From Betaproteobacteria bacterium (GTDB lineage: Bacteria; Pseudomonadota; Gammaproteobacteria; Burkholderiales; Burkholderiaceae_C): a DNA stretch of 11,805 nucleotides. A program made the position numbers and the translations under genes. Of this stretch, positions 1 through 6,966 are shown one piece after another (position 1 is the first letter of the stretch; each line of letters starts with the position of its first letter). The stretch spans positions 1-11,805 of the forward strand of contig VBDL01000053.1 in NCBI GenBank assembly GCA_005884255.1. The letters run 5' to 3'. The notes under the pieces were generated by a model. That model was given only the letters and a program-made list of their open reading frames with translations, searched no databases and had not been told where the DNA came from.

Positions 1-291
1 CTTGATGAGGTTGTTCTCCAGCAGCAGCGCCTCGGCCTCGCTGCGCACGACGGTGGTTTCCATGCGCGCGATGCGCGCCACCATCAGCCCGATGCGGGTG
101 CCATCGTGGTCCTTGTGGAAGTAGCTGGAGACCCGCTTCTTCAGGTTGCGTGCCTTGCCGACGTAGAGCACGCTGCCCTGCGCGTCGAGGTAGCGGTAGA
201 CGCCGGGCAGGCTGGGCAAGGCGGCGACCTCGGCGAGCAGGCGTTCGTGCGCCTGCGCCGCAGCGGTATCGGGTTGCGCCGTGTCACTCAT
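1..291 (-). CDS. uvrC: UvrC, excinuclease ABC subunit C (N-terminal part only)
   Basis: This is the first 97 codons of UvrC, the nuclease subunit of the UvrABC nucleotide-excision-repair complex, which cuts both sides of a damaged-DNA lesion. The reading frame is open to the left window edge, so most of the gene lies outside. The visible part is the GIY-YIG nuclease domain: LPSLPGVYRYLD, then VLYVGKARNLKKRVSSYF, then TRIGLMVARIARMETTVVRSEAEALLLENNLIK, all typical UvrC blocks in the usual order. The ATG at 291 gives MSDTAQPD. An in-frame ATG at 300 adds three residues and has a weak AAGG just upstream, so either may be used. The gene is divergent from earP with only about 20 to 30 bases between starts, so at least one promoter must lie inside a neighbouring gene. 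The identity is secure; the start is not. Confidence 0.95.
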   Translation of the reverse strand, partial: MSDTAQPDTAAAQAHERLLAEVAALPSLPGVYRYLDAQGSVLYVGKARNLKKRVSSYFHKDHDGTRIGLMVARIARMETTVVRSEAEALLLENNLIK

Positions 292-320
292 CCGGCCCAT
301 TCTGCCTTTTCGTGCCTCCT

Positions 321-1349
321 ATGATTCGACCCATGCGCTGGGACATCTTCTGCCGCGTGATCGACAATTTCGGCGACCTCGGCGTCTGCTGGCGGCTCGC
401 CGCCGATCTGGGTGCGCGCGGTGAAGGCGTGCGCCTGTGGATCGACGATGCGGCCCCGCTGGCGTGGATGGCGCCGCACGGCGCGCCCGGCGTCGAGGTG
501 CTGCCGTGGACCGCGCATCCGCCCGAGCTCGATCCCGGCGACGTGGTGGTCGAGGCTTTCGGCTGCGACCCGCCGGCGCCCTTCGTGCACCGCATGTCGG
601 CGGCCAAGCCGGCCCCCGTGTGGATCAACCTCGAATACCTGAGCGCCGAGGACTATGTCGAGCGCAGCCATGGCCTGCCTTCGCCGCAGCGCAATGGCTT
701 GTCCAAGTGGTTCTTCTATCCCGGCTTCACGCCGCGCACAGGCGGGCTGCTGCGTGAAGCGGCGCTGATGTCGCTGCGCCTGGGCTTCGATCGCGACGGC
801 TGGCTCGCCACACACGGCCTGACGGTGCGCCCGAAGGAGCGCGTAGTCAGCCTTTTCTGCTACGCCAACCCGGCGCTGCCCGACCTGCTGGAAACGCTGG
901 CGCACGAACCGACGCTGCTGCTCGTCACCCCCGGGGCCGCGCAGCGCGCGCTGGGCGCCGACCGCGACGGCCTGCGCGTGCGCGGCTTGCCGTGGCTGAC
1001 GCAGGCCGATTACGACCGCCTGCTGTGGGCCTGCGACCTGAACTTCGTGCGCGGCGAGGATTCCTTCGTGCGTTCCCAGTGGGCCGGCGCGCCCTTCGTG
1101 TGGCAGATCTACCCGCAACACGACGCCGTGCACGCCAAGAAGCTGGACGCCTTCCTCGACCGCTTCGGCGGCGACGAGACCTTGCGCGCGCTGTGGCACG
1201 CCTGGAACGAACTGGGGCCGTGGCCGGCCGCCTTGCCCGACCGCGAGGCCTGGGGCCACGCCTGCCGAGCCTGGCGTGAAAGCCTGCTCGCGCAAGAGGA
1301 CTTGACGACCCAGCTGCTGGGCTTCGTAGGCTCCAAGAAGGTAGAATAA
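321..1349 (+). CDS. earP: EarP, EF-P arginine-32 rhamnosyltransferase
   Basis: EarP is an inverting GT-B glycosyltransferase that moves rhamnose from dTDP-L-rhamnose onto an arginine of elongation factor P in the cytoplasm, which activates EF-P for translating polyproline stretches. The N-terminus WDIFCRVIDNFGDLGVCWRLA carries the two family aspartates four residues apart (D15 and D19 from this start). The C-terminal half carries LNFVRGEDSFVRSQWAGAPFVWQIYPQ, in which Glu246 corresponds to the catalytic-region glutamate. INLEYLSAEDYVE and KWFFYPGFTPRTGGLLRE are further family blocks. The product is 342 residues, at the short end for the family, but no block seems absent. An ATG at 333 gives MRWDIFC, closer to the family N-terminus; neither start has a good Shine-Dalgarno. 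The open frame extends to 150, but that upstream part lies opposite uvrC and looks like noise. efp follows after 63 bases, as expected for enzyme and substrate. Confidence 0.95.
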   Translation: MIRPMRWDIFCRVIDNFGDLGVCWRLAADLGARGEGVRLWIDDAAPLAWMAPHGAPGVEVLPWTAHPPELDPGDVVVEAFGCDPPAPFVHRMSAAKPAPVWINLEYLSAEDYVERSHGLPSPQRNGLSKWFFYPGFTPRTGGLLREAALMSLRLGFDRDGWLATHGLTVRPKERVVSLFCYANPALPDLLETLAHEPTLLLVTPGAAQRALGADRDGLRVRGLPWLTQADYDRLLWACDLNFVRGEDSFVRSQWAGAPFVWQIYPQHDAVHAKKLDAFLDRFGGDETLRALWHAWNELGPWPAALPDREAWGHACRAWRESLLAQEDLTTQLLGFVGSKKVE

Positions 1350-1412
1350 GCGGCTTTGCGCGGCGGCCTCACCTCCTAGAGAGCCTGGCGCGCGTCATCC
1401 CACGGAACCGCT

Positions 1413-1964
1413 ATGAAACTCGCCCAGGAAATTCGCGCCGGCAACGTCATCATGCAGGGCAAGGACCCGATGGTCGTGCTCAAGACCGAGTACAGCCGTG
1501 GTGGCCGCGGCGCCGCCACCGTGCGCATGAAGATGAAGAACCTGCTGAACGGCTCGGGCGCCGAAGTCGTCTTCAAGGCCGACGACAAGATGGAGCAGAT
1601 CGTCCTCGAGCACAAGGATTGCACCTACACCTACTTCGCCGACCCGATGTACGTGTTCATGGACGCCGAGTACAACCAGTTCGAGGTCGAGGCCGAGAAC
1701 ATGGGCGACGCCATCCTCTATCTCGAGGACAACATGCCCGTCGAAGTGGTGTTCTACGACGGCAAGGCCATCTCGGTCGAGCTGCCGACCACCGTGATCC
1801 GCGAAATCACCACCGAGCCGGCCGTCAAGGGCGACACCTCGGGCAAGGTGATGAAGCCGGCCAAGACCGCCACCGGCCTCGAGATCGCCGTGCCGGTGTT
1901 CGTCGAGTCGGGCGACAAGATCGAAATCGACACGCGCACGCACGAGTACCGGAAAAGGGCTTGA
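1413..1964 (+). CDS. efp: Elongation factor P (arginine-32 type)
   Basis: EF-P binds stalled ribosomes between the P and E sites and speeds peptide-bond formation at consecutive prolines. The 183-residue product has the full three-domain length. The domain I loop reads KTEYSRGGRGAATVRMKMKNLL, with Arg at position 32, the residue that EarP rhamnosylates; lysine-type EF-Ps, modified by EpmA, have Lys there. Later blocks such as DPMYVFMDAEYNQFEVEAENMGDAILYL and GDTSGKVMKPAKTATGLEIAVPVFVESGDKIEIDTRTHEY are standard EF-P domains II and III. The ATG is preceded by GGAA about six bases upstream. Adjacency to earP, with an intrinsic terminator after the stop, suggests an earP-efp transcription unit. 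The dTDP-rhamnose supply genes are not in this window. Confidence 0.97.
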   Translation: MKLAQEIRAGNVIMQGKDPMVVLKTEYSRGGRGAATVRMKMKNLLNGSGAEVVFKADDKMEQIVLEHKDCTYTYFADPMYVFMDAEYNQFEVEAENMGDAILYLEDNMPVEVVFYDGKAISVELPTTVIREITTEPAVKGDTSGKVMKPAKTATGLEIAVPVFVESGDKIEIDTRTHEYRKRA

Positions 1965-1984
1965 AGCCTTCGGCACTGCTCAGC

Positions 1985-2015
1985 GGGCGCCCCATGGGCG
2001 CCCTTTTTTTCTTTT
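1985..2015 (+). terminator. Intrinsic terminator after efp
   Basis: A perfect 8-bp GC-only stem, GGGCGCCC (1985-1992) and GGGCGCCC (1996-2003), closes a CAT loop and is followed directly by seven T, one C and four T. It sits 20 bases after the efp stop, which is the textbook position. The mnmC start codon follows only 11 bases after the end of the T-run. Confidence 0.93.
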
Positions 2016-2026
2016 AGCCTCCGCGC

Positions 2027-3955
2027 ATGAAGACCGCGCCCATCGTCCCCGCACGCATCGCGTTCGATGAGGCCGGCACCCCCTTCGCGCCCGATTTCGG
2101 CGACGTCTATCACCCCCGCGCCGGCGCCCATCTGCAGGCGCAGCATGTCTTCTTGCGTGGCAATGAATTGCCGCGGCGCTGGCAGGGTCGCGAGCGCTTC
2201 GTGATCCTCGAGACAGGCTTCGGCCTGGGCAACAACTTCCTCGCCACCTGGGCCGCGTGGCGCGCCGATGCGCAGCGCTGCCGGCGCCTCGTGTTCCTCT
2301 CGATCGAGAAGCACCCCCCGCGGCGCGACGACCTGGCACGCGCGCACGCCGCCTCGCCTGAGCCTGCACTCGCACGGCAGCTCGTCGACGCCTGGCCACC
2401 GCTGACGCCCAACCTGCACACGCTGGAGTTTGACAACGGCGCGGTGCAGCTGCTGCTGGCCTTCGGCGACGTGCAGGCCTGGCTGCCCGAGCTGGTGGCC
2501 GAGGTCGATGCCTTCTTCCTCGATGGCTTCGCGCCCGCGAAGAACGCGGCGATGTGGGACCGGCGCGTGCTCAAGGCGCTCGGCCGCCTCGCTGCGGCGG
2601 GCGCGACGGCGGCCACTTGGAGCGTGGCGCGCGAGGTGCGCGATGGTCTCGGCGAGGCGGGTTTCGTCATCGAGCGGGCGGACGGCTTTGCGGCCAAGCG
2701 CGAGATGAGCGTCGCGCGCTTTGCGCCGCGGTTCATGCCGCGCAGACTCCCCGCGCGCCCGGACCCGCCGCCGAGCGACCGGCGGGCGATCGTCGTCGGT
2801 GCGGGGCTGGCCGGCGCCTCCGCCGCGTGGGCCCTGGCGGCCCAGGGCTTCGAGTGCTGCGTGCTCGACCGCCACGCCGCGCCGGCGGCCGAGACCTCGG
2901 GCAACCCGGCCGGCCTGTTCCACGGCACCGTCAACGCGCAGGACGGGCCCCACGCACGCGCCCACCGGGCCGCGGCGCTGGAAGCCGCGCGCGTGCTGCG
3001 CCCCTGGCTCGCGGGCAACGAACAGGCAGGCCGCATCGATGGCCTGCTGCGCGTCGAATCGTCGCGCGATGCATTGCCGGCGATGCGCGCCACGCTCGAT
3101 GCGCTGGGCCTGCCGGCCGACTACGTGCAGGCCGTCGGTGCCGACGAGGGCGCCGCGCTCGCCGGCGTGCCGCTCGAGGTTGCGGCCTGGCATTACCCGG
3201 CCGGCGGCTGGGTGGCGCCGGCGGCGCTGGTGCGGCACTGGATGAGCCAGGCCGGCCTCCGCTTCTCGGCCGAAGTCGTCGTGCAGTCGCTGCGCCGCGC
3301 CGGCGCACTGTGGCAGGCGCTCGACGCGCAAGGCCGCGTGCTGGCCGAGGCGCCGACCGTGGTGCTGGCCAACGCCTTCGATGCGCTGCGTCTGCTCGAG
3401 GATCCGGCATGGCCGCTGCACCGCGTGCGCGGCCAGCTCAGCGTCGTGCCGGCCGGCACGCCCGGGCTGCGCGCACCGCGTCTGCCGCTGGCCGGCGCCG
3501 GCTACGCGCTGACGCTGCCCGACGCCTCGGTGCTGTGCGGCGCGACGCTGTCGGAGCGCGACGACGAGCCGTCCTTGCGCGCGGCCGATCACGCACACAA
3601 CCTCGCGCAGCTGGAGCGGCTGACCGGCAGCCGGCCGCTGGTTGACGCCGCCGCGCTCGATGGACGCGTCGGCTGGCGCGTGCTGGCGACGGACCGGCTC
3701 CCGCTGATCGGCGCGGTACCGATGTCGACCTTTCCCGATGGCCTGCGCATCGATCAGCCGCGGCTGGTGCCGCGCCAGGCCGGCCTGTACGTCTTCACCG
3801 CGCTCGGCTCGCGCGGCATCGCGTGGGCGCCGCTGGGTGCGCGGCTGCTCGCCGGCTGGATCGCCGGCGCGCCGCTGCCGCTGGAGTCCAGCCTCGTCGA
3901 TGCGCTGGACCCGGCGCGTTTCGTCGCCCGCGCGGCCAGGCACGCGGCTCCGTAG
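2027..3955 (+). CDS. mnmC: MnmC, bifunctional tRNA cmnm5s2U34 oxidase/methyltransferase
   Basis: MnmC completes the mnm5s2U modification at tRNA wobble position 34. Its C-terminal FAD domain removes the carboxymethyl group and its N-terminal domain methylates the resulting amine using SAM. The 642-residue product is close to the E. coli length (668). Residues 1-20, MKTAPIVPARIAFDEAGTPF, align with the family N-terminus, supporting this start. FGDVY is at 24-28, the SAM-binding region ETGFGLGNNFLATW near 62-75, and DAFFLDGFAPAKN near 161-173. The FAD domain begins with VVGAGLAGASAAWALAAQG near 255, followed by ETSGNPAGLFHGTVN, and ends with FTALGSRGIAWAPLGARLLAGWI. No Shine-Dalgarno is visible, and the upstream 40 bases are occupied by the efp terminator. 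The stop codon TAG is part of the REP-like repeat that separates it from convergent rpiA. Confidence 0.96.
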   Translation: MKTAPIVPARIAFDEAGTPFAPDFGDVYHPRAGAHLQAQHVFLRGNELPRRWQGRERFVILETGFGLGNNFLATWAAWRADAQRCRRLVFLSIEKHPPRRDDLARAHAASPEPALARQLVDAWPPLTPNLHTLEFDNGAVQLLLAFGDVQAWLPELVAEVDAFFLDGFAPAKNAAMWDRRVLKALGRLAAAGATAATWSVAREVRDGLGEAGFVIERADGFAAKREMSVARFAPRFMPRRLPARPDPPPSDRRAIVVGAGLAGASAAWALAAQGFECCVLDRHAAPAAETSGNPAGLFHGTVNAQDGPHARAHRAAALEAARVLRPWLAGNEQAGRIDGLLRVESSRDALPAMRATLDALGLPADYVQAVGADEGAALAGVPLEVAAWHYPAGGWVAPAALVRHWMSQAGLRFSAEVVVQSLRRAGALWQALDAQGRVLAEAPTVVLANAFDALRLLEDPAWPLHRVRGQLSVVPAGTPGLRAPRLPLAGAGYALTLPDASVLCGATLSERDDEPSLRAADHAHNLAQLERLTGSRPLVDAAALDGRVGWRVLATDRLPLIGAVPMSTFPDGLRIDQPRLVPRQAGLYVFTALGSRGIAWAPLGARLLAGWIAGAPLPLESSLVDALDPARFVARAARHAAP

Positions 3956-4000
3956 GGTGGGCTTCAGCCCACGACGATGGTGGGCTGAAGCCCACCCTAC
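3952..4000. repeat. REP-like inverted-repeat doublet between mnmC and rpiA
   Basis: Two 21-base arms (3952-3972 and 3980-4000) are perfect reverse complements around a 7-base spacer (GACGATG). Each arm itself contains a palindrome, GTGGGCT-TC-AGCCCAC, preceded on the outside by GTAGG or its complement. The element therefore can form two small hairpins or one 21-bp hairpin. This is the architecture of REP/BIME elements, and the core resembles a dispersed GTGGGCTxxAGCCCAC repeat that I recall from many beta- and gammaproteobacterial genomes, often linked to RAYT transposases. It fills almost all the space between the convergent mnmC and rpiA and overlaps the mnmC stop codon, so it may act as a bidirectional transcription terminator or mRNA 3'-end stabiliser. 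No RAYT gene is in the window. Confidence 0.85.
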
Positions 4001-4012
4001 GAATTGCGATCG

Positions 4013-4672
4013 TTAGAACGTGAGTGTCTTCACGCCGGCCGCCGTGCCGAGCAGGCACACGCCGGCCTTGTGGCGCGCGAAGATGCCCACCGTCACCACG
4101 CCCGGCCACTGGTTGACCTCGCTCTCCATCGCCAGCGGGTCGGCGATCGAGAGGCCGCGCACGTCGAGGATCACGTTGCCGTTGTCGGTGACCACGCCGG
4201 CGCGCAGGTTCGCGTCGCCGCCCAGTGCCTTGAAGCGCCGCGCCACCTGCGCCGCGGCCATCGGGATCACCTCCACCGGCAGCGGAAAGCGCCCCAGCGT
4301 CTTCACCAGCTTCGATTCGTCGGCGATGCAGACGAAACGCTCGGCCAGGTCGGCGACGATCTTCTCGCGCGTCAGCGCCGCGCCGCCGCCCTTGATCATG
4401 TAGCCCTGGTGATCGATCTCGTCGGCGCCGTCGATGTAGACCGGCAGCCGCTCGACCGTGTTGCTGTCCAGCACCGGGATGCCGCGCGCGCGCAGCCGCT
4501 CGCTGCTCGCCTCGGAGCTCGACACCGCGCCGGTGATCGTGTCCTTGATCGCTGCCAGCGCATCGATGAAGTGGTTCACCGTCGAGCCGGTACCCACCCC
4601 GACCAGCGCGCCGGGCACGACGTATTGCAGCGCCGCCTGGCCGACCAGGGCCTTGAGTTCGTCTTGAGTCAT
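4013..4672 (-). CDS. rpiA: RpiA, ribose-5-phosphate isomerase A
   Basis: RpiA interconverts ribulose-5-phosphate and ribose-5-phosphate in the non-oxidative pentose phosphate pathway, providing ribose for nucleotides and intermediates for aromatic synthesis. The product is 219 residues, the same length as E. coli RpiA. The signature positions fall at the same numbers: GVGTGSTV at 25-32, the YIDGADEID block with Asp81 and Asp84, and KGGGAALTREK with Lys94 and the catalytic-base Glu103. The ATG overlaps the aroG stop as ATGA, and GAAGGA lies about eight bases upstream inside aroG, so translation is probably coupled to aroG. The pairing makes some metabolic sense because DAHP synthase uses erythrose-4-phosphate from the same pathway. 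The gene ends 12 bases from the REP-like repeat. Confidence 0.97.
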   Translation of the reverse strand: MTQDELKALVGQAALQYVVPGALVGVGTGSTVNHFIDALAAIKDTITGAVSSSEASSERLRARGIPVLDSNTVERLPVYIDGADEIDHQGYMIKGGGAALTREKIVADLAERFVCIADESKLVKTLGRFPLPVEVIPMAAAQVARRFKALGGDANLRAGVVTDNGNVILDVRGLSIADPLAMESEVNQWPGVVTVGIFARHKAGVCLLGTAAGVKTLTF

Positions 4673-5796
4673 GAAGTCTTCCTTCTTGTACGCACCGCCG
4701 CGGCCAGCTCGTGCAGCAACGGCTCGGTCTGCGCCCAGCCCAGGCAGGCGTCGGTGATCGACACGCCGCGCTTCAGGTCGCTCTTGCTCTGGCCGGGCAG
4801 CAGGTCCTGCCGGCCTTCGTTCAGATGGCTCTCGATCATCACGCCGGTGATGCGCTGCTCGCCACCGGCGATCTGCGCCGCGACGTCGCGCCCCACGTCC
4901 ACCTGCCGCGCGTACTGCTTGCTCGAGTTGGCGTGCGAGAAATCGATCATCACCTGCTCGCGCAGGCCGGCGCCGCGCAGCGCATCGCAGGTGGCGGCCA
5001 CATGCGCGGCGTCGTAGTTCGGCGTCTTGCCGCCGCGCAGGATCACGTGGCAGTCGTCGTTGCCGCGCGTCTCGAAGATCGCCGCCTGGCCCATCTTCGT
5101 CATTCCCATGAAGGCGTGCGACGCGCGCGCCGCGAGCACCGCATCGGCCGCCACCTTGACGCCGCCGTCGGTGCCGTTCTTGAAGCCGACCGGGCAGCTC
5201 AGGCCCGACGCGAGCTGGCGGTGGCTCTGGCTTTCAGTGGTGCGCGCGCCGATCGCGCCCCAAGCGATCAGGTCGGCGATGTATTGCGGCGACAGCAGGT
5301 CGAGGAACTCGGTGCCGGCCGGCAGCCCGAGCGCGGCGATGTCCAGCAGCAGCTGGCGCGCCAGGCGCAGGCCCTCGTTCATGTGGAAGCTGCCGTCGAG
5401 GTGCGGATCGTTGATGTAGCCCTTCCAGCCTACCGTCGTGCGCGGCTTCTCGAAGTACACGCGCATCACCAGCAGCAGCGCGTCCTGCAGTGCCGGCCGC
5501 GCGGCGAGCAGGTGCTGTGCGTAGTCGATGGCCTGGTCGTGGTCGTGGATCGAGCAGGGGCCGACGACCACGATCAACCGGTCGTCCGCGCCGTGCAGCA
5601 CTGCGCTGAGCTCGTTGCGCGTGCGCTCGACGAGCGACAGCGCGTCGTCGGGAATCGGCTGCTCGTCCAGCAGTAGCGCCGGCGAGATGAGCGGGCGCAC
5701 CGCCTCGATGCGGGTGTCGTCGGTGCGCGTGGTGTCGCGCGTGCTGGTGCGCGAGCCGGCTTCGCGGTCGTGCAGGGGGTCGTCGATGGTGGGCAT
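4669..5796 (-). CDS. aroG: DAHP synthase, class I (AroG-like)
   Basis: This enzyme condenses phosphoenolpyruvate and erythrose-4-phosphate to 3-deoxy-D-arabino-heptulosonate 7-phosphate, the first step of the shikimate pathway. The 375-residue product has GPCSIHDHDQAIDYA (metal-ligand Cys81), RVYFEKPRTTVGWKGYINDP, GAIGARTTESQSHRQLASGLSCPVGFKNGTDG, VMIDFSHANSSKQ (metal His), GVMIESHLNEG (metal Glu) and SITDACLGW (metal Asp). It is about 25 residues longer than E. coli AroG at the N-terminus. The TKMGQAAIFETRGNDDCH segment is closer to AroG than to AroF, but which amino acid gives feedback inhibition cannot be read from sequence alone. I chose the ATG at 5796 because an upstream GTG at 5829 would add a non-conserved arginine-rich peptide. 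There is no clear Shine-Dalgarno. It is the first gene of the aroG-rpiA operon. Confidence 0.95.
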   Translation of the reverse strand: MPTIDDPLHDREAGSRTSTRDTTRTDDTRIEAVRPLISPALLLDEQPIPDDALSLVERTRNELSAVLHGADDRLIVVVGPCSIHDHDQAIDYAQHLLAARPALQDALLLVMRVYFEKPRTTVGWKGYINDPHLDGSFHMNEGLRLARQLLLDIAALGLPAGTEFLDLLSPQYIADLIAWGAIGARTTESQSHRQLASGLSCPVGFKNGTDGGVKVAADAVLAARASHAFMGMTKMGQAAIFETRGNDDCHVILRGGKTPNYDAAHVAATCDALRGAGLREQVMIDFSHANSSKQYARQVDVGRDVAAQIAGGEQRITGVMIESHLNEGRQDLLPGQSKSDLKRGVSITDACLGWAQTEPLLHELAAAVRTRRKTS

Positions 5797-5802
5797 GGGA
5801 CA

Positions 5803-5808
5803 ATTATG
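5803..5808 (-). promoter_or_regulatory. Possible -10 box for aroG, very close to the start codon
   Basis: On the minus strand CATAAT (5 of 6 matches to TATAAT) ends six bases before the chosen aroG ATG. If it works as a -10 box, transcription would start at or within a base or two of the start codon, giving a leaderless mRNA. That would fit the missing Shine-Dalgarno. No good -35 hexamer is seen at 16 to 18 bases, so this is a weak call. Confidence 0.3.
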
Positions 5809-5831
5809 TCTACGGCCGGTCCTGCGCACCT

Positions 5832-5853
5832 TAACTTCGCTTTCGCGAAGTTA
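5832..5853. repeat. Hairpin 1 in the aroG-pyrD intergenic region
   Basis: TAACTTCGC (5832-5840) pairs perfectly with GCGAAGTTA (5845-5853) around the loop TTTC. It lies 35 bases upstream of the aroG ATG and 35 bases upstream of the pyrD ATG, midway between the divergent genes. No T-run follows on either strand long enough to suggest a terminator. Confidence 0.7.
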
Positions 5854-5863
5854 GCCTCCGACG

Positions 5864-5883
5864 CAATGGCCTGAAGGCCATTG
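5864..5883. repeat. Hairpin 2, abutting the pyrD start
   Basis: CAATGGCC (5864-5871) pairs with GGCCATTG (5876-5883) around the loop TGAA, extendable by one G-T pair. It ends five bases before the pyrD ATG and covers the only Shine-Dalgarno-like bases (GAAGG). In RNA it would hold the ribosome-binding region of pyrD in a stem. It lies ten bases from hairpin 1, so the two form a tandem doublet. Confidence 0.7.
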
Positions 5884-5888
5884 TCGCC

Positions 5889-6926
5889 ATGCCCCTCGTC
5901 CCCTACGCCCTCACCCGCCCCTTTCTCTTCGGCCTCGACGCCGAACACGCCCACGAGCTGACGCTCAACGCCATTGCCTCGCTGCAGAACACGCCGGCGC
6001 AATGCCTGTGGTCGCAGGCGCGCGTCGACGACCCGGTCACGGTTGCGGGGCTGAAGTTTCCCAACCGCGTCGGCCTGGCCGCGGGCCTGGACAAGAACGG
6101 CCGCTGCATCGACGGCTTCGGCGCGATGGGCTTCGGCTTCATCGAGGTGGGCACCGTCACGCCGAAGGCGCAACCGGGCAACCCGAAGCCGCGCATGTTC
6201 CGGCTGCCCGAGGCGAATGCGCTGATCAACCGCCTCGGCTTCAACAACGACGGCCTCGACGCGTTCATCGCCAACGTCCGGCGCGCGAAGACCTTCCGTG
6301 CCCGCGGTGGCATCCTGGGTCTCAACATTGGCAAGAACGCCGCCACGCCGATCGAGAACGCGGTGGACGACTACCTGATCGGCCTCGCCGGCGTCTACCC
6401 GCATGCCGACTACGTGACGGTCAATATCTCGAGCCCCAACACCAAGAACCTGCGCGCGCTGCAGAGCGACGAAGCGCTCGACGCCTTGCTCGGCGCCTTG
6501 CAGCAGCGCAAGGCCGCGCTGGCGAAGGAGCAGCGCCGCGCGGTGCCGATGTTCGTGAAGATCGCGCCGGACCTCGACCACGATCAGATCAAACTGATCG
6601 CCGCGACGCTGAAGAAGCACGGCATCGACGGCGTGATCGCCACCAACACGACGATTGCGCGCGACACGGTGCAGGGGCTCAAGCATGCCGATGAAGCGGG
6701 AGGTCTCTCCGGCGCGCCGGTATTCGACCCCAGCAACCGCGTGATCGGGCAGCTGCGCGGCGAGCTCGGCGCGGCGTATCCGATCATCGGTGTCGGCGGC
6801 GTGCTGAGCGGCGCCGACGCGCGGGCCAAGCGTGCCGCGGGGGCCGATCTCGTGCAGCTCTACACCGGCTTCATTTACAGAGGGCCTGCACTGGTCAGTG
6901 AAGCGGCGCGCGCACTGCTGCGCTGA
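5889..6926 (+). CDS. pyrD: PyrD, dihydroorotate dehydrogenase (quinone), class 2
   Basis: PyrD oxidises dihydroorotate to orotate in pyrimidine biosynthesis and passes electrons to membrane quinone. The 345-residue product has the class 2 N-terminal helical extension (PYALTRPFLFGLDAEHAHELTLNA), which binds membrane and quinone. Then come GLAAGLDKNGRCIDGFGAMGFGFIEVGTVTPKAQPGNPKPRMFRL, the catalytic loop NISSPNTKNLR (Ser182, equivalent to E. coli Ser175), the FMN-site KIAPDLD and TNTT, and the C-terminal phosphate-binding GVGGVLSGADARAKRAAGADLVQLYTGFIYRGP. Length and order match the family. The ATG is in the expected place but has no free Shine-Dalgarno because a hairpin ends five bases before it. 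A lipoprotein gene of the PLD family follows on the same strand after about 40 bases. Confidence 0.97.
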   Translation: MPLVPYALTRPFLFGLDAEHAHELTLNAIASLQNTPAQCLWSQARVDDPVTVAGLKFPNRVGLAAGLDKNGRCIDGFGAMGFGFIEVGTVTPKAQPGNPKPRMFRLPEANALINRLGFNNDGLDAFIANVRRAKTFRARGGILGLNIGKNAATPIENAVDDYLIGLAGVYPHADYVTVNISSPNTKNLRALQSDEALDALLGALQQRKAALAKEQRRAVPMFVKIAPDLDHDQIKLIAATLKKHGIDGVIATNTTIARDTVQGLKHADEAGGLSGAPVFDPSNRVIGQLRGELGAAYPIIGVGGVLSGADARAKRAAGADLVQLYTGFIYRGPALVSEAARALLR

Positions 6927-6966
6927 AAGCCTCTTCGGCAGGAGCGCCGATTGCTCGCCGGTAGGC

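Noticed and set aside
1342..1347. TAGAAT as a -10 box for efp
   Set aside because: Five of six bases match, but no acceptable -35 lies 16 to 18 bases upstream and it overlaps the end of earP; too weak to call.
1754..3943. 729-codon open frame on the minus strand
   Set aside because: It lies antisense to efp and mnmC, crosses both genes and their terminator, and its translation is arginine/glycine/histidine-rich low-complexity sequence typical of opposite-strand frames in high-GC DNA.
4004..5676. Two long plus-strand frames opposite rpiA and aroG
   Set aside because: They are shadows: the minus-strand proteins match RpiA and DAHP synthase with catalytic residues in place.
6832..6966. Longer N-terminus for the PLD-family protein starting at 6832
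   Set aside because: It would overlap pyrD by about 95 bases and bury the signal peptide and lipobox 45 residues inside; the GTG at 6967 gives a normal lipoprotein leader.
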